From: Ptiloglossa arizonensis
Taxonomy: Eukaryota; Arthropoda; Insecta; Hymenoptera; Colletidae
Length of the DNA: 64,000 bases
Assembly: GCF_051014685.1 (NCBI RefSeq)
Contig: NC_135055.1
Location: forward strand, 5,444,001-5,508,000
Direction of reading: 5' to 3'
The first letter of the stretch is position 1, and every line of letters begins with the position of its first letter. The position numbers and the translations under genes are program-made. The notes under the pieces are model-generated. The model saw only the letters and a list, made by a program, of their open reading frames with translations. It made no database searches and was not told the origin of the DNA. This document shows positions 1-13,540 of this stretch, in pieces.

Positions 1-629
1 GGTAGGGGTTTTTACACAGGTAGGCGAAGCTTGAACAACTTGATAGTATGTTGTTTACTTATAAGTTACTTACTTTAAGTGACGTTATAGTCTTTTTGGG
101 GGAGAATTTAAATAAACACAGTCGACTCTCTTGTGACACGGTATTACAAATAATTTTCTCAAAAAGTATTGTGGATGGAAGAGTAAGTTCTTTTTCGTCA
201 GTAGAGAATTTATTTGAATATCAATTTAATTTTTCCAACACACCTATGCAATTGTATTATTTAATTTTTAATGTCAATTTTGAGAGAACACGATCTCCTT
301 TTATAATTTTGTGTTATACTTGTAGGCTGTATTATAAAGTAAAATGGAATTCTATATTTTCATACTATTGATCATTTTGAGTCGACAAATTTTGATCAAA
401 TTTTACTTTGAACGATTAGTAATTTCTTAAAACGTTATGACAAGTAGATCAAGGAGAGTAATTGGAAAATTAAAATGCTGTGAAGTAATATTTCTTTTAT
501 GCAATCGTCATAATTATAGTCTAAAATCTGTTCGTCTATTGAATCTTGTTGAGACTTCCATACATTCCTAAACTATTTCCTGTTATAACATTGCAATCTT
601 CAATTGTTCTTTTAATGGGACTACCTTTT
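1..629. other. AT-rich unassigned DNA
   Basis: This stretch is AT-rich with no recognisable gene, RNA or full repeat unit. An open frame of 107 codons lies on the plus strand at 48-371, but its translation (rich in F, Y, L, N) looks like random AT-rich DNA and has no motif I recognise. The last part grades into the satellite that follows. Confidence 0.6.
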
Positions 630-2294
630 TCTTTAGAATAGTTTTCAAGAATATTTTATATCCAAATAAAGTTATACTTGTCAACGCACAGTCACAAAGC
701 ATTGAATTAGATTTTCTTTATAATAGCTTTCAAGAATATTTTATGACTAAACAAGGTACAACTTGTCAGCCTTTGTCAATAGTTACAAAGAATTGAATTA
801 GATTTCCTTTGTAACAGTTTCCAAGAATATTTTATATCCAATCAAGGTTCAACTTGTCAACGCATAGTCACAAAGAATTGAATTAGATTTTCTTTGTAAC
901 AGTTTCCAAGAACATTTTACATCCAAACAGGATAATACTTGTCAACGAATGATCAGAAAGTATTGCACTAATTCTGCAGCCTCTTTGACAAAACCAAACA
1001 ATTGAAAAATTTCCTACAAAATGATCCCATTCGCATGCATCGACGTATAAAATAAAAAGTAAGTCCAGTCAATGACAAAAACTGCATCGAGAGCATTAAT
1101 TGTATCTGACAGCTATAATAGCTTTCAAGAATATTTTATGACTAAACAAGGTACAACTTGTCAGCCTTTGTCAATAGTTACAAAGAATTGAATTAGATTT
1201 TCTTTGTAACAGTTTCCAAGAATATTTTATATCCAATCAAGGTTCAACTTGTCAACGCATAGTCACGAAGAATTGAATTAGATTTTCTTTGTAACAGTTT
1301 CCAAGAACATTTAACATCCAAACAGGATAATACTTGTCAACGAATGATCAGAAAGTATTGCACTAATTCTGCAGCCTCTTTGACAAAACCAAACAATTGA
1401 AAAATTTCCTACAAAATGATCCCATTCGCATGCATCGACGTACAAAATAAAAAGTAAGTCCAGTCAATGACAAAAACTGCATCGAGAGCATTAATTGTAT
1501 CTGACAGCTATAATAGCTTTCAAGAATATTTTATGACTAAACAAGGTACAACTTGTCAGCCTTTGTCAATAGTTACAAAGAATTGAATTAGATTTTCTTT
1601 GTAACAGTTTCCAAGAATATTTTATATCCAATCAAGGTTCAACTTGTCAACGCATAGTCACGAAGAATTGAATTAGATTTTCTTTGTAACAGTTTCCAAG
1701 AACATTTTACATCCAAACAGGATAATACTTGTCAACGAATGATCAGAAAGTATTGCACTAATTCTGCAGCCTCGTTGAACAAAACCAAACAATTGAAAAA
1801 TTTCCTACAAAATGATCCCATTCGCATGCATCGACGTATAAAATAAAAAGTAAGTCCAGTCAATGACAAAAACTGCATCGAGAGCATTAATTGTATCTGA
1901 CAGCTATAATAGCTTTCAAGAATATTTTATGACTAAACAAGGTACAACTTGTCAGCCTTTGTCAATAGTTACAAAGAATTGAATTAGATTTCCTTTGTAA
2001 CAGTTTCCAAGAATATTTTATATCCAATCAAGGTTCAACTTGTCAACGCATAGTCACGAAGAATTGAATTAGATTTTCTTTGTAACAGTTTCCAAGAACA
2101 TTTTACATCCAAACAGGATAATACTTGTCAACGAATGATCAGAAAGTATTGCACTAATTCTGCAGCCTCGTTGAACAAAACCAAACAATTGAAAAATTTC
2201 CTACAAAATGATCCCATTCGCATGCATCGACGTATAAAATAAAAAGTAAGTCCAGTCAATAACAAAAACTGCATCGAGAGCATTAATTGTATCT
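630..2294. repeat. 395-bp higher-order satellite built from ~85-bp subunits
   Basis: Four near-identical tandem units start at about 721, 1116, 1511 and 1907, giving periods of 395, 395 and 396 bp. The anchor is the string TAATAGCTTTCAAGAATATT. Each unit contains three or four related subunits of 85-91 bp, recognisable by CAAGAA(T/C)ATTTTA followed by ACTTGTCA, then a unique tail containing GCACTAATTCTGCAGCC. One more diverged subunit precedes the array at about 640. Adjacent units differ by only a few substitutions, so the large unit amplified recently while the subunits are older. It has no coding capacity. Confidence 0.95.
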
Positions 2295-3520
2295 CACGTA
2301 GTGTTACGTCGTAACAACAATCAACCGATGTTACGCATTAAAAGTTCCATTCATGGTAGGTAATTCAGACACCGTACTCGGTAAATAAGTAATCCCCCCC
2401 GTTAGAATTCAATCGAAACGAAAGATCAGAAGGTGCGCCCCGGAAACTGTGAATTCTTCGATGCCTAGAACGTCCGCCGTTCGCCGATCGCGCGCCATTT
2501 TTCGACCGTAAAGAAATTTCGCGTCGTGCACGGTCTAATGCTCCCGAGCCTCGTCGAGTCGCTTTTTCCCCGCGTTGTCATCGCGGCCAGTAAACAAACG
2601 GAGGGAACAGGTTTTGCCGAAGAATACCTAAGCAACGAAAGTCGATATCCAGCAGAACGCGACAGCGAAAAAAGAAAAACGGAGCCGCGGCGGCGTGCCT
2701 GCGCGTGCCGGCGCGCATAAAATTTTCCTTTTCAGCGACGAACGAGACGGACCCGGAGGCGGAGAAGAAGCAGGAAGAAGGTGGGAATCGGCCGTGGAAT
2801 TCACAGGGGCAAGGTCGCGAGTGGACCGTAATTTTGGCGCCGTTTGCAAATTTCTACGGGACCGTTTCCCCTCGAGGCGTGTTTTATGGCGTTTACGGTG
2901 CGCCTCGCTGCGCCCCTCGAGGTCACGGTATCGTCTCCTCTTCTTTTTCTTTTTTTCTTTTCTTCTTTCCTTTTTGTTTTTCTCTTCTTTTCGACTCGGT
3001 AGACGGTCCCATAACGGGATCGCGACAACTCGGACGCTACCTGAGACCGTTAAAAATAACGCCTCGACGACCGCCCTGTGGCGAGATATATATATGTATG
3101 CGCGAAACCGGAACCGGAACCCCCCCCTCAACGAATACGAGAAACGAGAACGACGTTTTTCTCGAACGGTGAGTCCCGAGACATTGAATCGCACGGCCTC
3201 GCGATTTTTCCACCGTTTCGCGGAGTGAACGCGCCGCAAGAAAATTCACGGGAAACGCCACAGTTCCTGAATTGTCGCGCGGAAAAAACGCCTAAGTTTC
3301 TTGCCGGGTGGAGTCAAGGCTGGGGCCTCGACTTTGCTCGGTAGAATGCCCAGTACTTTGTTTCTTATCGCGTATCGAACAAACCGATCGATCCGAGGAA
3401 AAGTTATGTAAATTTTGTTGCGAGATCTTCCATGTTTCGATATTCAATGGAAGAGGATTATGGAATATTGCTCGGGAACGAAATTCGAAGAGGGTTGGTA
3501 TGGTCGTTCAGTAAATTATT
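2295..3520. other. CpG-rich segment with a lone splice-donor-like site
   Basis: Base composition switches abruptly to GC- and CpG-rich after the satellite, with several overlapping open frames on both strands that reflect lack of stops rather than coding. A C7 run (2394-2400), a pyrimidine tract (2939-2995) and a TATATATATG stretch near 3090 are visible. AACG|GTGAGTCC at 3165-3176 matches a 5' splice site consensus. A noncoding first exon or promoter region is possible, but no initiator, start codon context or conserved peptide supports it. Translations such as the 203-codon minus frame (2628-3239) are Arg/Lys-rich low complexity and are not called. Confidence 0.4.
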
Positions 3521-4696
3521 CAATTCCTATGAAATATTCGACATTTTGTGTATGCAATTACCAGCATTGTTGAATGGTGTGAAATGAAAAGCGTACATTT
3601 CACGTTGTTAAACATGCTTTTTTTAAATATAGTTTGGAAAGAAAATTTGAACGTCGAAGAAAACTCGACAAATCGAAACTTTTATTAATGGAAAAATTAA
3701 TCATGGGTTTGCGATTTTACGTGAAAGATATTTGGATGTAACTAAATAATATGTACTTGCTGCAAATACAGAATATTTTTAGTCAAGTTTCAATTATTGA
3801 GTGGAGGTGAATACAATGTGCACCTTTTTTTAAAATTATCATGCGGAAGAGATACAACAGTGTGCATTTTCTAGTTAATTTTGTGTAGAATTGTATCACA
3901 AGTAGACCTAGCACAACCAGTATCATATATTATTATTATTATACGTTTTTGTTACTCATGCGTGGAGATACGGATACATGAATGTGTGAAAAAATTTTTT
4001 TGAAAGTACACAAGTGTATAAGCAGCTGGGTGCAGCTAAGAATGCCGTTGTTAAAACCTAACCTCAATTCAGTTGGTCTATACTTTAAACACGGTGTAAA
4101 AATTCTAATATGTGGGAAATACGTTAGAGATGTTTCCAGTACTCGAAACAATGAAATAGTTTTATATAAAGATATGAACGATTCGACCTAGTTTTCTAAT
4201 TATAGTTATAGTCATATACTTTATGTGTTGGTGACTTGTACCTGCTTACCTTCGCTAGAAATGTTCAAAATGATTGATTCTTAAGGAATTCAGTAAAGAA
4301 GTATGCGCAGGGAAAAAATTGATTTCCATTTTCTTTTGTAGTTACAGTAAAAAACTGCAAAAAACGTAGCAAGTATATCACGGGGTTAATAATGCATATC
4401 GTTCCGAAAAGAGGGCACGATATTCGAACGGGTGTCTTAAACAGTGTTTCCCAACCCACGTGCTGTGACGCACAAGTGTGTGCAATAAGAATCTTACCAC
4501 AACTGTTTCAACTATACATTACATTCGATACAATTACTTATTTCGCAATAAATAGAAACATTTTAAAAACGATTGCGTGTCGCAGGAATCTTATTAAACC
4601 CAAAGTCTAAAATTAATCCACAAAAAGGTTGAGAAACACTGGCGTAGAAGAATTGCGCGAGTTACAAATTTTTCAAGCTGTGTTCTCCATGGAAAA
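3521..4696. other. AT-rich unassigned DNA
   Basis: AT-rich sequence without a recognisable gene. The only identifiable component is one copy of the dispersed AACCTAACCT-type repeat, listed separately. Short open frames of 60-80 codons here look random. Confidence 0.55.
4012..4090 (+). repeat. Copy of dispersed AACCTAACCTCAA repeat
   Basis: The pattern is GCAGCTGGGTGCAGCT, about 20 bases, then AAAACCTAACCTCAATTCAG. The same order (GCAG-type motif, then CTAACCT) recurs near 34.4-35.5, 46.2, 54.7 and 63.2 kb, so this is an interspersed family. No terminal repeats or coding capacity are visible, and its class is unknown. Confidence 0.55.
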
Positions 4697-5077
4697 TAAC
4701 ACTCTTGAAAACAGTGAATTACTTTCTCATCGTTAAACTATTATTTATTTTCCAAAGTGAGAAGAGTGCATTACGATTGCGGCGAAAATAAAATACACAC
4801 TCTTGAAAACAGTAAATTACTTTCTCATCGTTAAACAATTATTTATTTTCCAAAGTGAGAAGAGTGCATCGGTTACGATGCGAAAATAAAATAAACACTC
4901 TTGAAAACAGTGAATTACTTTCTCATCGTTAAACTATTATTTATTTTCCAAAGTGAGAAGAGTGCATTACGATTGCGGCGAAAATAAAATACACACTCTT
5001 GAAAACAGTAAATTACTTTCTCATTGTTAAACTATTATTTATTCTCCAAAGTAAGAAAACCGCATCGGTTACACCAC
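4697..5077. repeat. 98-bp tandem repeat, four copies
   Basis: ACTCTTGAAAACAGT starts at 4701, 4799, 4897 and 4995, an exact 98-bp spacing. Each unit carries TTACTTTCTCATCGTTAAAC and CCAAAGTGAGAAGAGTGCAT. Copies 1 and 3 share GATTGCGGCG, whereas copy 2 has GGTTACGATG. This suggests that a two-unit (196-bp) block was duplicated. The fourth copy is the most diverged. Confidence 0.93.
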
Positions 5078-5520
5078 CGCCCACTTCCCCTGCTTCTTTA
5101 ATTTCTACAAAATTTGGAAAAAAGAGAATTAATTAAAAAAAAATTACACTCCTTCCAGAAACCGATACATTTATTGCCACGAGAATGTTCCAAGCTTTCC
5201 GCAAACTCGAGCAACGTATTCGCGCTCATTAGCAGGGTCCCGTGAACGTGTTAATCGACCCAAGTACCCCAATTAACCCAGCCCCCCATTCGTTAGTGTT
5301 CCGGTAACCCTTTGATCGAGCCACCCGGTCGTTGCGGCGTCGAGGTCGTGTCCGAAAACGAAAAGAACAAGCACGTTCCCCTGGCCCCTTGCTCCTGGAG
5401 GGGGCACGGAAGAAGACTTGACGGGGAGGGGAGGGGGATACAGCACGGCAGAAATAACCCGATACGTTATGTCAGTGCGGGCAAAGGTGCATCTTGCATC
5501 CGGGGGTACCTTGGTCCGCG
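5078..5520. other. Unassigned, AT- to GC-rich transition
   Basis: AT-rich at first, then GC-rich from about 5230. It holds short G- and C-runs and no recognisable gene. Frames starting here are open only because they run into the GA microsatellite. Confidence 0.5.
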
Positions 5521-6832
<1,312 letters not shown>

Positions 6833-7120
6833 TTCTAAATATATTCTTCCTTTTTTTATGAATTTATCTTTACAACTTTGTCATTGTAATACTCGGAGAA
6901 TATTTATTTCTATCCTGCACGTTTATTAAATTTTCATTCCTCGAGGAGCGTTTCCTGCTTTTGGATGCAACATTTTCTAAATCTATTCTTCCTTTCTTTA
7001 TAAGTCTCTCTTTACAAACATTGTCGTTGCAAGACTCGGAGAATATTTATTTCTATCCTGCACCTTTATTAAATTTTCATTCCTCGAGGAGCGTTTCCTG
7101 CCTCCGAACGCAACATTTTT
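6833..7120. repeat. Tandem duplication, period ~142 bp
   Basis: Copy 1 (6833-6974) and copy 2 (6975-7120) share TTCTAAAT.TATTCTTCCTTT, ACTCGGAGAATATTTATTTC and CATTCCTCGAGGAGCGTTTC in the same order. Divergence is modest and concentrated in the first half. It appears noncoding. Confidence 0.9.
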
Positions 7121-8759
7121 CCACCGATTCTTTTGCGTTAACTTTCCCTTTTTTCCAGCCCGTACATGGTCCCTTCACTTGCCCCTAATTTACAAAATAA
7201 TAGTCCAGGTTTCCTTTTCGATTTTTACACGGTTAACGAGAGGATAACGGTTACACCTATTTCGCCCCTGACGCAATGAAGTAGTTGCTACAGAATTATT
7301 GCGATACCCCGAGGAAAAATGTTCCGAGTCTATATCTGAATTCTTCGTGTTCATCGCGTTGCATCGTTTGCAATAACAGCGGCGAGACCGTTCCTTCACT
7401 TTCGTCGCTTGCGAAAATGATATTCGCAACTGTTTACCTAGCTAAAATCGTTGCGATTATTTGCCCGATGTCGATCGGTTTTCAGGAGCAGCTCGCCCGG
7501 CGAAGGAAAGAAGAAAAGCGGTAAAAGCCCCGTTTAGAAATGACTCAATCGCGGGAGAGCGTGCGCGCGCACGGTCAGCGAAATATTTCCACCTCGAAGG
7601 CCAGCAACAAGCGCGCAGGAAGCGGTTATCGATGAGGAAAAGGAGGAGGCGCAAGAGGAGACCAACGTGTTCGATCTATCCAACGCTGTTTCCTTTCCTT
7701 TTTTGCCGCCGCCGTTTATTGCGCAAACAGAAAGAAGAAACCGGAGGAAAGTGAAACGATTACCTCTGCGAGGCAAAAAGAGGAAAAAAAAGAAAAGGAA
7801 GAAATAATAATAATAATAATTTAATGGGTACGAGTTTCGAGGAACGCAACAGAGTGTATCCGATGTTAATCGGGGGTTGATTGGAAATTTTACTAATTTT
7901 AGCGCGGGGGGTAATGGTCGGACGCGACCTCGCTAATTAATAGTGGAAACGTAGTGGTCGTGGTCCTTCGGACATAACCTCAGCTAACAAACTTATCGGC
8001 CTATAGATCGTTGCGTTCCATAGAAAGGTCACGAGGATCATGACGAGGAGAGATACACGCTCGCGCGCATGAAACTGGCGTGTACGCGCGCCTTAATGCT
8101 CGGTCGAGGCGACAGAGCCGATTCCGAACAGACGAATGGTACACTCTGTTGCAGAAAAACCGACTGTTTCGAAAATGGATGATTATTGCAAGGTGGAATA
8201 TCAAATCGGACGAATAGTATCGAAAAAAAAGGCTATTCTGTCGGTCGAACAGTGAAACAAATTTTGTACGATTTGATAGTAAGTTGGGAATTGTTTGAAT
8301 ATTTATTTAATTATAATCGATTCTTTTCATGAGAATCGATCATTTTCTTAATATGATAGACGATACGAAGTATTACCTAAAACTAAACAAGCTTTATCGA
8401 AGAATAGTTAATCTAAAACCCGCCATTTTTTTTTCTTTTTCTTTTTACAAAGAAACGCTTTCCAAAAAGTGAGGTTAGATTCCTAGAAAAATGTTACAAA
8501 TAACTCTCTGTAGTTACACGGAATTGTAAAGCTAGAGTGATAATAGTTGCTTAAAATTTGGAAAAATTTCGTCCATTTTTCTGCGATCGCTCTGAAAAAG
8601 AAAAAATTCTTAACCTTATAATTTCTGGAGAATCGAGAGACGTGCGAAACGAGTATTTTCGCTCTGTCACGCACGGAACTCGAACCGGAAGTAATAATCC
8701 TCCACCTGGATTTCGAGAATCCCTACGGTTTTTCCGTTTCTGATAATCTAATTTCAACG
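7121..8759. other. Unassigned mixed DNA
   Basis: No gene recognised. Notable items are an A/G-rich stretch with an AAT run (7775-7821) and a CG-alternating patch (8055-8095). Open frames of 60-97 codons on both strands have low-complexity, Arg/Ser-rich translations. Confidence 0.5.
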
Positions 8760-9115
8760 ACGAGTGGGAAACCCTGAAAACGAAGATTGTTCGTTTGTTT
8801 TTCACGATGCACGTGTACCTCCAGCACGTATAAAATTATCCCGTGCAACGAATGTTCCTCCCTCTCACTCGCGCAGCCTTTCTCGCGCTATCCCCGTGCA
8901 TTCGGCTTTCTCTCGCCGCAGCCGCGCAACGCGAGCTCCTCGATCTTCCTCTCTCCGTCTTTCTCTCCTCGGAAGGCCCGCTTCTTCTCGCTTCGCTTCT
9001 CCGTTTTGCAACGCGCGATCGCGATCCGTACCGAGCACCGTGAGGGAAGTCAGGACGAGCGAGTGGAGGGGAGAGGACAGCGCTGAGTCCCGCCAAAGTG
9101 AGTGTGGTGGGGGGA
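8760..9115. other. CpG-rich, pyrimidine-rich block, possible promoter-like region
   Basis: A TATA-like string TATAAAAT (8829-8836) is followed by a C/T- and CpG-rich block, then CAAA|GTGAGTGTGG at about 9095-9108, which resembles a 5' splice site. That order would fit a short noncoding first exon on the plus strand. There is no coding evidence or known core-promoter set beyond the TATA-like string, so this is a weak inference. Confidence 0.2.
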
Positions 9116-10339
9116 GAGATCGTGAACGCGATCGGTTCGAAAAGGATCGCAACATGAATCGTGGAGATAAGAAAAATAATATATAATATCGGTACAATGA
9201 TACAATAGTACATACAATAATGACAAACAGTATCGTCGTGGTGTATACAGATTACGAAGAAGTAGAAAAAAAAAAGAAAGAATCGGCCAACAAAAGTGTG
9301 CGCTCGCGCGATTACGGTAACTCGGTGCTACGATTGGCGAAAACTTCGCGTGGGTGGAGCGATCGTGCGTTCGGGTTGTATTGCACGTAGATGGAAAGAT
9401 CGCGGCCGGGGATAACGGGAACACGGTGATCGTACGTGGAACAGCGTCGGGTAATTTTCGTCTCGACGAGAAACTCTCGATACGATACACGGACTCGTAT
9501 AATTCCCTCCAGGTGTGATCTTTCTTTCTTCGTACAATACGCGAGGAATGCAAAGTGCGCACGACGCTCGCGCGTTACAACGCCGACGATGGAAAGAAGT
9601 TATGTGTAACAATGCGCGCGGCTGCGCGGTAACTGCTTCCTGACGACCAGAGAGCGAGAGAGAGAGAGAGTGAGAGAGGGAGAGGGAGGAGGGGAGGGAC
9701 AGCGAGAGAGAAAATCGCGCTCCTGTTGGTCGTCGTGCTTTGAGGCGCATTCTCTCTCGCGTGCAGCTCGCACGAGCACGTAGCGCGATCGCGGGTACCG
9801 GCGGGTCAACGAACACTCGCGCGCAGAGCTTGAACGAAAATAGGGAATCCTTCCTATTGCGGGGAGAATGAAAGATCAGACCCGTGTCGAGGGGAACCCG
9901 CGTACAGTAGACCGGGATGCTCGAGTAATTTTCATTCCGGCAGTGGAGACTCACCAGAACTAATTCTTTCGTTACTTAATACCTTCCAGGAGCAATCTTT
10001 CCTTTCCCGTACAGTACACTCGTTCGAGAGATTCGCGTCCTCGTGGCAAGTCACTTTCGTTCGTTTCTCGTTCCCTATGGATCGTAATGGTAGGATAGGA
10101 GGATAGTACACAAGACACTCTGCGTTTATTTAAATAAATGTATTCTAGAACGAAGTATAGAATGCTCGTTATAAGGGCTTAAACAAAGACTGTGCGGCTG
10201 GGACTGCACGAGTAATTTAATACTTTATGGTTAATCTAGATTTACTCTAATTTCGAACGTATTAAAAGATCGTTACTCTAATGTCGAAACAAAGGACAAA
10301 GTTTGAAAAAAAAAGAACAACGATTCAAGTCGTATTCGA
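9116..10339. other. Unassigned mixed DNA with GA-rich microsatellite
   Basis: CpG-rich sequence to about 9950 includes an interrupted GA/GGA microsatellite at 9650-9715. It then becomes AT-rich. Overlapping frames on the minus strand (9050-9562 and 9328-9954) are Ser/Arg-rich and pass through the microsatellite, and I do not regard them as genes. Confidence 0.5.
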
Positions 10340-10916
10340 ATAATCGAGTATTCGGCTGTTATTCGAATTGTTCGAGTATTTACGTATTCGATTGGTATTC
10401 GAATTATTCGAATGCTCGTGTATCCGACTGGTATTCGAATTGTTCGAATATATGAGTATTCGACTGGTATTCGAATTGTTCGAATATATGAGTATTCGAC
10501 TGGTATTCGAATTGTTCGAATGCTCGTGTATCCGACTGGTATTCGAATTGTTCGAATGCTCGTGTATCCGACTGGTATTCGAATTGTTCGAATATATGAG
10601 TATTCGACTGGTATTCGAATTGTTCGAATATATGAGTATTCGACTGGTATTCGAATTGTTCGAATGCTCGTGTATCCGACTGGTATTCGAATTGTTCGAA
10701 TGCTCGTGTATCCGACTGGTATTCGAATTGTTCGAATATATGAGTATTCGACTGGTATTCGAATTGTTGGAATATATGAGTATTCGACTGGTATTCGAAT
10801 TGTTCGAATGCTCGTGTATCCGACTGGTATTCGAATTGTTCGAATATATGAGTATTCGACTGGTATTCGAATTGTTGGAATATATGAGTATTCGACTGGT
10901 ATTCGAATGATTCGAA
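10340..10916. repeat. 36-bp minisatellite with B-A-A-B higher-order pattern
   Basis: Fourteen clean 36-bp units run from 10413 to 10916, preceded by about two degenerate units. All share TATTCGAATTGTTCGAA. Type A units continue ATATATGAGTATTCGACTGG and type B units continue TGCTCGTGTATCCGACTGG. The order is B A A B B A A B B A A B A A, so the true period is 144 bp for most of the array, with a broken repeat at the right end where two A units carry GTTGG. Because 36 is a multiple of three, all frames stay open and give 12-residue repeats on both strands. That openness is not evidence of coding. Confidence 0.96.
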
Positions 10917-12780
10917 TCGAAGTGGAAATTGAAGGTAGCGGCCCCAGCTTCGTGGTTCGTCCGCCGTAAGATCAATACGAGGCGAGAGGTTTCCCGAAAA
11001 CGTGTTGTATCCGAACGAGCGTGTGTGTTCTCCCAAATGGCCGTGTTTGCGCCTCGTAACGACTCTATCGGTAATGGGCTGGCGTACTGGTAGCGGATAA
11101 TTGCGGTGTAACAGGCGGCGATATACGGTTGGCAGTAGTAGCGGTGGCAGTGAGTAACATACGGAAAGAACGAAATTCCTGTTGAATTTACTAAACGCGG
11201 CTGGTTTCCAACCCGACAACCTGTCGTTGCTATCTAGCGTGCGCGCAAGCGCGCGCGAACGACTCGACGGTACGCGTCAGTATTTAGTAAATCCAACAGG
11301 TGCGCGAGCGAGTGGTGTCGTTTCGCGCGCGCGACCAAAGATAACCTGTCGGAGAGTAATCGATACGGGGATGCGGAAGTTCGCGTCAATCGTCCGGGAT
11401 CCTTTCGTCCGCACCTACGTTTTGTATACATACATATAGAAAGAAATTCATAACGATGTCCCCTTAACGCTACGGTTTAAATAAAAAATAGTAACATTCT
11501 CGTGGCCACCCCCCCGGGTTTCGAAGACCCGGGTCGGTGGGGTTCGACGAACTGAAAGGTGAGGGTGGACACGTCGACGGAAACAACCCCGTGGGGCCGC
11601 CGGTAAGAGGGTGGTGGGGTCGACGGTTCCCTCGTTCGCGCCCTCTTCCTCGATTTATCATCCAATCGCTCGCCAGTTGGGGGTTGGGGAGCAGGGTGAA
11701 CGAGGAGGAGCTGCGACTAGGTGACCGATGTCCATGGCAGTGCGAAGCTTCCGTTCACGCGTTCCTTTGCTTCTCGTGGGGCGTGGATCGCCTGGTCGCG
11801 AGACTCGCTTCGATCGCGGAACGATCCGGATTCCTCGGACGGCAGTGAAGTTGTTGCTGGTCTGTCTGAAAAAGAAGAAGAAAGTGTTACCAATAACCGT
11901 CGATGTGTTATTTAATCGTTTATTTTCGCGAGATAGAACTTGAACGAAATTATAGAGAGATTGGCATCGACGCGCGAAAACTTCCATTCGAAAACTTCTA
12001 CCGGAAATATTTCGGTTCAAGATCGAAATATTTATTATAGTATTTAATTCCATTTTCCAACTTGCATGAGTCATCTTCAATTTTACATTCAATAGAGGGT
12101 TAAGAATTGAAAATTCGTATCTTTCGACTCGTAAACATCGACTTTCTTCGCAATAGAGTGTTAATAAACGAAGGTACTCCCGGACCGACACGACTGGGAC
12201 GGGACGCGCCGAACCGACACGACTGAAAAGCGACTCGCCGCTGGGACCTCGCTCGCGTTCCACGAGGAATTGTGTTACACAGTGTCGGAAAGAATTGCGT
12301 CTACCACCCTGGTAGGTTGTCACTAACTCGGTTCCAAGCCAATGACAACTGGGAAGGGAGTTCGGTATCTAGAAACTGTCAAGCGGATAAGATAAAGAGC
12401 TTGACACAAGGCAGGCTCATAAAATTAGGAACGCGGTGAGAGTGGTCTTGGGGTGTCAAGAGGGCGCGGCGGGTGGGACGTAGCGGGGGAACGCGGAGGA
12501 GGGAACGAGGCATAGCAGCGGAATATCCTGATCCTAGCGAAGGCCGTCTGGTGCATTCTAGGCGGGCAAAAACAGCATAGGAAACCACACCCTGGCTGGA
12601 GCCGCGATCGCGTATCTTCGGGAGCGCGCCATTTCCACGTGAAATCGATCGCTGCCACCCTTCCACAACCTTCGGCGTCTATCTCGGCAAAAGTTTCATG
12701 GTCGATCAACAATCCAACTCGACGATCTGGTGTCTACTTTGCTTGACATTTGACTCGATTCAGGGTCGTTAATTTCGTTC
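10917..12780. other. Unassigned GC-rich DNA
   Basis: CpG-rich to about 11830, then mixed. A 271-codon minus frame (10404-11219) is mostly minisatellite plus a non-repetitive end with no recognisable domain. Near 11555 AAAG|GTGAGG and near 11600 CCG|GTAAGA resemble splice donors, but no convincing exon precedes either. No known gene or RNA was found. Confidence 0.45.
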
Positions 12781-13540
12781 GGAGAACAATCATGGTCTAG
12801 AGATCGCACTGGAATTGCCTCGAGGAGCACGGGTAGTTCCCGCTTTCAAGAAAAAGACACCTTTTGGAGGACATCCAGCGGAATGGGATATTTTTATTAA
12901 CGATTAAGATTCGAAATGCGAAAATCGGTTTGAATATTCGACGAGGAAGCTGTTGGGTGGATGCTTTTCCAAAATACACAAGTAAATATAGTAAATTGAG
13001 ACTTCTACATTTAAATATATATTTAATTGTACAATTGTACACGGGCAGATTATATTAATTTGTATAGCTGGGAGGGTAAAGTTTGTCGTACCAACAGTAG
13101 AAATATATAAAGAATTTTCAGTAATTAAGTACTTTCATCAAGTTTACAGCTTCGTCGAGCTTTTGTCCCCTGTAACTATTTCCGACCTTCTATTTATACA
13201 AATATACTGTACATACATACATATATATTGTCAAATCACACACACGTGCATTCAAACGTAAAAGATTCCAAAGTGTAGTTTAATTACCAATATTATTCGC
13301 AAAAGATCGATATAAAATTCCCGAGTTTAATCCCTCGAAATATCATCGAAACCTTCGGTGCTAGAAAAATAGAAGAATAAGGCCCCGATTGAGTAGTATC
13401 GCTTCAACAGTGGGGACGGGTCAGTTTCTAAAATCGAGGGTAAAAACTCGCACTCGAGAGCGAGAACTGTAATATCGAGACGTATCGTTTGCTGGAGAAC
13501 AACAAGAGCAATCCAATAGGAACCAACGGAGACTCGTTTC
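12781..13540. other. AT-rich unassigned DNA
   Basis: AT-rich with a short CATA microsatellite (13203-13229) and a CACACA patch near 13237. No gene or longer repeat seen. Confidence 0.55.

Noticed and set aside
1..2294. CRISPR array
   Set aside because: Units are 85-395 bp with no short direct repeat and unique spacer structure, and the sequence context is eukaryotic.
10340..10916. Heat-shock element reading of TTCGAATTGTTCGAA
   Set aside because: Heat-shock elements need alternating TTC and GAA with two-base spacing. Here TTC and GAA abut and then are three bases apart.
10325..11219. Long open frames (216 and 271 codons) with 12-residue repeats
   Set aside because: They are translations of the 36-bp minisatellite. 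All frames on both strands are open because the period is a multiple of three.
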